From Micrococcaceae bacterium UBA3381 (lineage in GTDB: Bacteria; Actinomycetota; Actinomycetes; Actinomycetales; Micrococcaceae), in contig DEPX01000099.1 of assembly GCA_002358975.1 (NCBI GenBank), positions 697 to 9,826 of the forward strand: DNA of 9,130 nucleotides, in the 5' to 3' direction. A program made the position numbers and the translations under genes. The number at the start of each line of letters is the position of its first letter. Position 1 is the stretch's first letter. Below the pieces are notes generated by a model. That model saw nothing but the letters and a program-made list of their open reading frames with translations, did not search any database and was not told where the DNA came from. This document shows positions 6,060 to 9,130 of this stretch, one piece after another.

Positions 6060-7532
6060 ATGTCAGCCATCGTGGCTGCTCATGGACCATTTGATCCCAA
6101 ACAGGGACACCGCATGCTCTCGCGTCTAAAACATCGTGGCCCGGCAGACCAAGCGAGCCATCAGACCCAAAGCATCTGGCTGGGTACTTGCTACTCGTCC
6201 AGCATGACGCACGGACCCGGCTTACAACCAAAAATGCAACCTACCGCCGGCACGTGGCTCATCGGGGATGGTAGAGCCGACAACTACCGTTATGTATGGA
6301 ACGAATTGAGTTCCGGGCAATTTACCACGCAAACTTTTCACGAACTGCTTGGCGCATTCGCCATGGTCATTGCCGACGACGACGGTGGGTTTTATGTGGC
6401 CCGCGATTCGCTTGGCATTGCGCCGCTCTACTGGGCCCAACACGACAGCACCGTAGTGTTTGCCTCGGAACTGAAAGCCTTTGATGACCAGTGGCGGGAA
6501 GCAGTTGAACCGTTTCCTCCCGGATATGTTTGGGATTCGAAGGCTGGTTTACTTCCAGGCCCCCGAATTCCGGCAACCTCACCATTACTACTCAGGGGCC
6601 GAGCCCCCTACGAACTGCCGCCCGACTGGATATTTGAAGCTATTCGAGACACCATTAGTCGTGCCGTACAACGTGTTGTGGAAACGACAGACTCCCTTGG
6701 CGTTTTACTTTCCGGGGGAGTGGACTCCAGCATTCTCACCGCCGTGGCCGCTCGAATGGCAGCTCAACATGATAGACAACTACCCACGTTTGCCGTCGGT
6801 ATGCAGGGCAGCGGAGACCTGCTAGCGGCCCGAACCGTCGCAGAGCACCTGAATACAGACCATCACGAGCTAGTTTATACGGCTCAAGACGCTATCGAGC
6901 TGGTCCCACAGGTCATTGACGAATTAGAATCTTTCGACCCCACCCTGGTGCACAGCGCGGTCCCGCACCACTTAGTTAGTCAGCTGGCCAGCCAACATGT
7001 CGACGTGGTGCTGGCCGGCGAAGGTGCCGACGAACTTTTTGCTGGCTACTCACACTACGGTCAACACCAAAACCCGACTGCCCTGCATACAGAATTGGTT
7101 GAAACCTTGCAGGGCATGCACGTCGGTGGTTTACAACGCGTCGACCGCATAGCTGGGGCTCACGGGCTAGAAGTACGGGTCCCATTCCTTGACTTGGATG
7201 TTGTTGAACTTGCTATGGCACTACCGGCCAAGTGGAAGCTCATCACTGAACAGTATCCAGCAAAATGGTTGCTACGGATGGCCTTCGACGACTGGTTGCC
7301 GGAGGAAATTCTATGGCGCAGAAAGGCACAGTTCGGTGAAGGTACCGGCATGCACGAGACCCTTGGTCGTCACTACAGCGCCAGCGTAACGGAAGACGAA
7401 CTACAACAGGAAGCAGACCTGCTCAGTCCTCCAATACGGACCCGCGAGGAACTGGCCTACTACCGTATGTTCAGCAAACACTTTTCAGGTTTTAATATTC
7501 CACAGGTCATCGGCCGGTTTGCTGAAGCCTAA
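6060..7532 (+). CDS. Asparagine-synthetase-like amide ligase with a degenerate, Cys-less glutaminase domain
   Basis: This 490-residue protein is related to AsnB, whose N-terminal half takes ammonia from glutamine and whose C-terminal half adenylates a carboxylate and forms the amide. The C-terminal half looks active, with the PP-loop SGGVDSS (218-224), GEGADELFAGY (320-330), RVPFLD (373-378) and Lys422 in W-R-R-K-A-Q-F, in the same order as E. coli AsnB. The N-terminal half keeps the fold marks (LKHRGPAD, ARDSLGIAPLY, ASELKAF). However, it begins MSAI where active enzymes begin MCGI, so the nucleophilic Cys is replaced by Ser. The HRRL and NGEIYN glutamine-site segments read TCYS and DGRADN, and a stretch holding the conserved Asp is deleted. 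An ammonia-dependent or amine-using ligase is therefore likely. The start is ATG 6060, eight bases after GAGGAG (6046-6051). GTG 6051 is the alternative and does not restore a Cys. It lies 5 bases after the binding-protein stop, so it is probably part of the importer operon. Confidence 0.85.
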   Translation: MSAIVAAHGPFDPKQGHRMLSRLKHRGPADQASHQTQSIWLGTCYSSSMTHGPGLQPKMQPTAGTWLIGDGRADNYRYVWNELSSGQFTTQTFHELLGAFAMVIADDDGGFYVARDSLGIAPLYWAQHDSTVVFASELKAFDDQWREAVEPFPPGYVWDSKAGLLPGPRIPATSPLLLRGRAPYELPPDWIFEAIRDTISRAVQRVVETTDSLGVLLSGGVDSSILTAVAARMAAQHDRQLPTFAVGMQGSGDLLAARTVAEHLNTDHHELVYTAQDAIELVPQVIDELESFDPTLVHSAVPHHLVSQLASQHVDVVLAGEGADELFAGYSHYGQHQNPTALHTELVETLQGMHVGGLQRVDRIAGAHGLEVRVPFLDLDVVELAMALPAKWKLITEQYPAKWLLRMAFDDWLPEEILWRRKAQFGEGTGMHETLGRHYSASVTEDELQQEADLLSPPIRTREELAYYRMFSKHFSGFNIPQVIGRFAEA

Positions 7533-7541
7533 TTGCATTAG
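7529..7541. other. Small palindrome spanning both convergent stop codons
   Basis: CTAAT, three bases, ATTAG forms a perfect 5-bp inverted repeat covering the TAA of the AsnB-like gene (7530-7532) and the TAA of the convergent demethylase-like gene (7538-7540). It is AT-rich, short and lacks a flanking T-tract, so it is unlikely to be an effective terminator. No other terminator is visible between these two tail-to-tail genes. Confidence 0.25.
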
Positions 7542-8866
7542 TCGGCGGCGTCTCTGCCTTTGGCGCGAAGCCGTTCCCGCTGGTTTGGATTAGCTGATTC
7601 CCGGAAGGGTATTTCTACTATTTCTGCGGCCACTGGGTTACCTGGTACATCTGCATACTCATCAGGTAAATGCACCCAGAGTTCGGTACCGAGTGCCGTG
7701 TTTTCGACTAGCACATATCCCATGGCAATATTTTGATTGAGTTCTGGTGAATACCACGGAGAGGTGATGTACCCGGTGGGTTCAGCATCCCAGCTTTCTG
7801 AGATGAGCCAGAAGTCGGGGGCATAATCTTCAATTGCAGCGCCGCCCAAAACCATCCCTACCAGTTGATGAGTGAAAGGATAGTTCCCAGCATCCAACTG
7901 CTCGCGCACCTGTTCAAGCTTAGTTTTACCAATGTAGTCGGCTTCTTTATGCCGTGGCACTTGGTAAGTTAGATTCGTCTGGAACGGTAGGATTTCCTGG
8001 TCCATGTCCTGACCCCAGGAAAGAATGCCGGCTGCAATACGGCGATGATGTGTCGGCGCGATTACTGACAATTGGTGTTTTTTACCGGCCTGCAAAATTG
8101 CATTCCAGAGATCGTCAGCATATTTATAAGCATCATAAAGATAAATCTCGTAGCCTTTTTCGCCGGAAAACCCGGTTTGAGAAATCAGCACATCATGATC
8201 AGCAAGTGTTGCGGACATGAGGCCAAAGAACGGTATCGAATCGACTTCCTCTCCAAAGAGGTCGGTCATGAGATCAACTGATTTAGGGCCTTGAACCTGA
8301 ACTGGAGCAACATCAATTTCTTGAATGTCGACATCAAAATGATGCCAGATATTGATGCCGCGCAACCACAATTCGACATCGGAATCAGAAATCGAGAACC
8401 AAAATTCATCATCTGCAACGCGTAGTAATATCGGATCATTGATGATGCCGCCTGATTCGTTGCACAGCACCACATAGCGTGCACGCATAACCGGGATCTT
8501 GGTTGCATCACGGGTGATGACAAAATTTACAAACGCTTCAGCATCTGGACCTTTGACCTGGATTTGGCGTTCAACAGCAACATCCCATAAAGTCACATGG
8601 TTGACGAGCGCATCGTATTCCGCCATGGGTCCGCCATCCTCATACCGGATGAAACCTCGAGGATGGTAGCGGTGGTTATAGACAGAAGCTCGCCAACAGC
8701 CAGCCTCCATAGACAGATGCCAATAGGGAGATTTGCGTACCCGAGTGTCTATCAGCATTTCCACTGGAGTTGGGCCAGACTGGCGCAGGTTGAATGGAAC
8801 ATTGCGGTCAGATTGATCAATAGAAGGAACGTTTGAGTGTTCGTCTGATGGAACATTTGCATCCAT
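7538..8866 (-). CDS. GcvT-fold tetrahydrofolate-dependent demethylase, DmdA-like
   Basis: This 442-residue cytoplasmic enzyme belongs to the aminomethyltransferase (GcvT) fold. Members move a methyl or aminomethyl group from a substrate to tetrahydrofolate. The best resemblance is to DMSP demethylase DmdA, through R-K-S-P-Y-W then VYNH (62-65), LWDVAVERQIQVKGPDA (93-109), GGIINDP (139-145), SISDSD (158-163), VQGP (191-194) and GILSWGQDMD (280-289). The general T-protein motif TGFSGEKGYEIY (231-242) is also present. Assignments rest on remembered family patterns, not an alignment. DmdA itself is about 370 residues. This protein has a hydrophilic extension of about 40 residues at the N-terminus and a longer C-terminus. 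The start ATG at 8866 has AGGAGA (8873-8878 on the opposite strand) six bases before it. Met37 has no good ribosome site. It converges with the AsnB-like gene, 5 bases between stops. Related enzymes demethylate other substrates, so DMSP is only one candidate. Sarcosine/dimethylglycine-type or aromatic O-demethylation is possible. Confidence 0.8.
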   Translation of the reverse strand: MDANVPSDEHSNVPSIDQSDRNVPFNLRQSGPTPVEMLIDTRVRKSPYWHLSMEAGCWRASVYNHRYHPRGFIRYEDGGPMAEYDALVNHVTLWDVAVERQIQVKGPDAEAFVNFVITRDATKIPVMRARYVVLCNESGGIINDPILLRVADDEFWFSISDSDVELWLRGINIWHHFDVDIQEIDVAPVQVQGPKSVDLMTDLFGEEVDSIPFFGLMSATLADHDVLISQTGFSGEKGYEIYLYDAYKYADDLWNAILQAGKKHQLSVIAPTHHRRIAAGILSWGQDMDQEILPFQTNLTYQVPRHKEADYIGKTKLEQVREQLDAGNYPFTHQLVGMVLGGAAIEDYAPDFWLISESWDAEPTGYITSPWYSPELNQNIAMGYVLVENTALGTELWVHLPDEYADVPGNPVAAEIVEIPFRESANPNQRERLRAKGRDAAD

Positions 8867-8956
8867 GGTGAATCTCCTAATATGCGAGGGGAGAGTGAAT
8901 GACGGTATGCAATATTTGCCCTCAGTCTAATCTTGCCCAAGAAAATCTGTCAGCAG
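8867..8956 (-). promoter_or_regulatory. Leader/possible promoter region of the demethylase-like gene
   Basis: These 90 bases separate the demethylase-like start from the stop of the possible upstream gene. Reading on the - strand, a TTGGGC (about 8938-8933) and an AT-rich AAATAT about 17 bases downstream could be a weak -35/-10 pair. TTAGAC with TACCGT is a second weak option. GAGGG at 8886-8890 can pair with CCCTC at 8919-8923, but the 28-base loop makes it unconvincing. The only firm element is the ribosome site AGGAGA opposite 8873-8878. Confidence 0.25.
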
Positions 8957-9130
8957 CTATTTTGGTACGACCGGTTCAGACATAGGCCGCGCGTCCCAGC
9001 TCCAAATGGTTTTGCTCGGTGCAGTTGAGAAGAGAGCCTGCACCTCAGGCCCATGTTCCACAAAGACACATTCGTCTTCAAGGTGTGGTCGCCATGAATT
9101 CAGAAGAGTATCGCAGACTGTTAACAAATT
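8957..9130 (-). CDS. Possible C-terminal end of an unrecognised protein, cut by window edge
   Basis: On the - strand a frame is open from the window end to a TAG at 8957-8959, giving 57 codons. The translation has protein-like composition: a charged stretch RPHLEDECVFVEHGPE, then Trp-rich IWSWDARP and a short basic end VVPK. I do not recognise the family. Supporting it as a gene are its orientation, shared with the demethylase-like gene 90 bases downstream, and the absence of stops. Against it, 57 open codons can occur by chance, and a + strand frame in the same stretch is also open from 8986 to the end, with an ATG at 9094. If real, it would probably be the upstream partner of the demethylase-like gene. 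Confidence 0.4.
   Translation of the reverse strand, partial: NLLTVCDTLLNSWRPHLEDECVFVEHGPEVQALFSTAPSKTIWSWDARPMSEPVVPK

Noticed and set aside
6060..7532. AsnB-like gene as a beta-lactam or carbapenam synthetase
   Set aside because: Size and loss of the Cys fit, but Glu320 and the GADE motif match AsnB and not the Tyr of those enzymes, and no other beta-lactam pathway gene is nearby.
6060..7532. AsnB-like gene as a broken pseudogene
   Set aside because: The frame is uninterrupted over 490 codons with intact ATP-site motifs and its own ribosome site, so only the glutaminase half has diverged.
7533..7537. Bidirectional terminator between the convergent genes
   Set aside because: Only a 5-bp AT-rich palindrome is present, with no GC-rich stem or T-tract.
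8957..9130. Edge frame as the C-terminus of a methylenetetrahydrofolate reductase
   Set aside because: The context made this tempting, but I could match no motif, so I leave the protein unnamed.

Overview
The window reads as chromosomal DNA of a moderately GC-rich actinobacterium. The evidence is GTG and TTG starts, strong GGAGG-type ribosome sites, a lipoprotein-type binding protein and tightly overlapped genes. A Micrococcales-like host is a guess. It holds nine protein genes, two of them cut by the window ends, and no RNA gene, CRISPR array, insertion sequence or phage gene that I can support.

Left part (1-2501, + strand). The 3' part of a 14-helix DHA2-type drug/proton antiporter runs into a TetR-family regulator whose start lies inside the antiporter gene. 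After a 70-base gap with a small hairpin comes a TauE/SafE-family membrane protein, a putative exporter of sulfite, sulfonate or other organosulfur compounds.

Centre (2560-7532, + strand). A complete OpuC/ProU-type osmoprotectant ABC importer is encoded as permease, ATPase with a CBS-like tail, second permease and substrate-binding lipoprotein. Each junction is a 4- or 3-base stop/start overlap. A fifth gene starts 5 bases after the binding-protein stop. It encodes an asparagine-synthetase-like protein whose C-terminal ATP-dependent amide-forming half looks intact. Its N-terminal glutaminase half has lost the nucleophilic cysteine and the other glutamine-site residues. An amide ligase inside an osmolyte-import operon is the most unusual thing here.

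Right part (7538-9130, - strand). Convergent with the operon, only 5 bases from it, is a GcvT-fold, tetrahydrofolate-dependent methyltransferase most like DMSP demethylase (DmdA). Upstream of it the window ends in an open frame that may be the C-terminus of another - strand gene. This right part is visibly poorer in GC than the importer genes.

Working model (inference): the importer brings in a methylated onium compound such as a betaine, choline, DMSP or an ergothioneine-like molecule. The DmdA-like enzyme could strip a methyl group to tetrahydrofolate, and the AsnB-like ligase could amidate or conjugate the same substrate or a product. The TauE/SafE protein would fit if the substrate carries sulfur. 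No substrate can be assigned from sequence alone.
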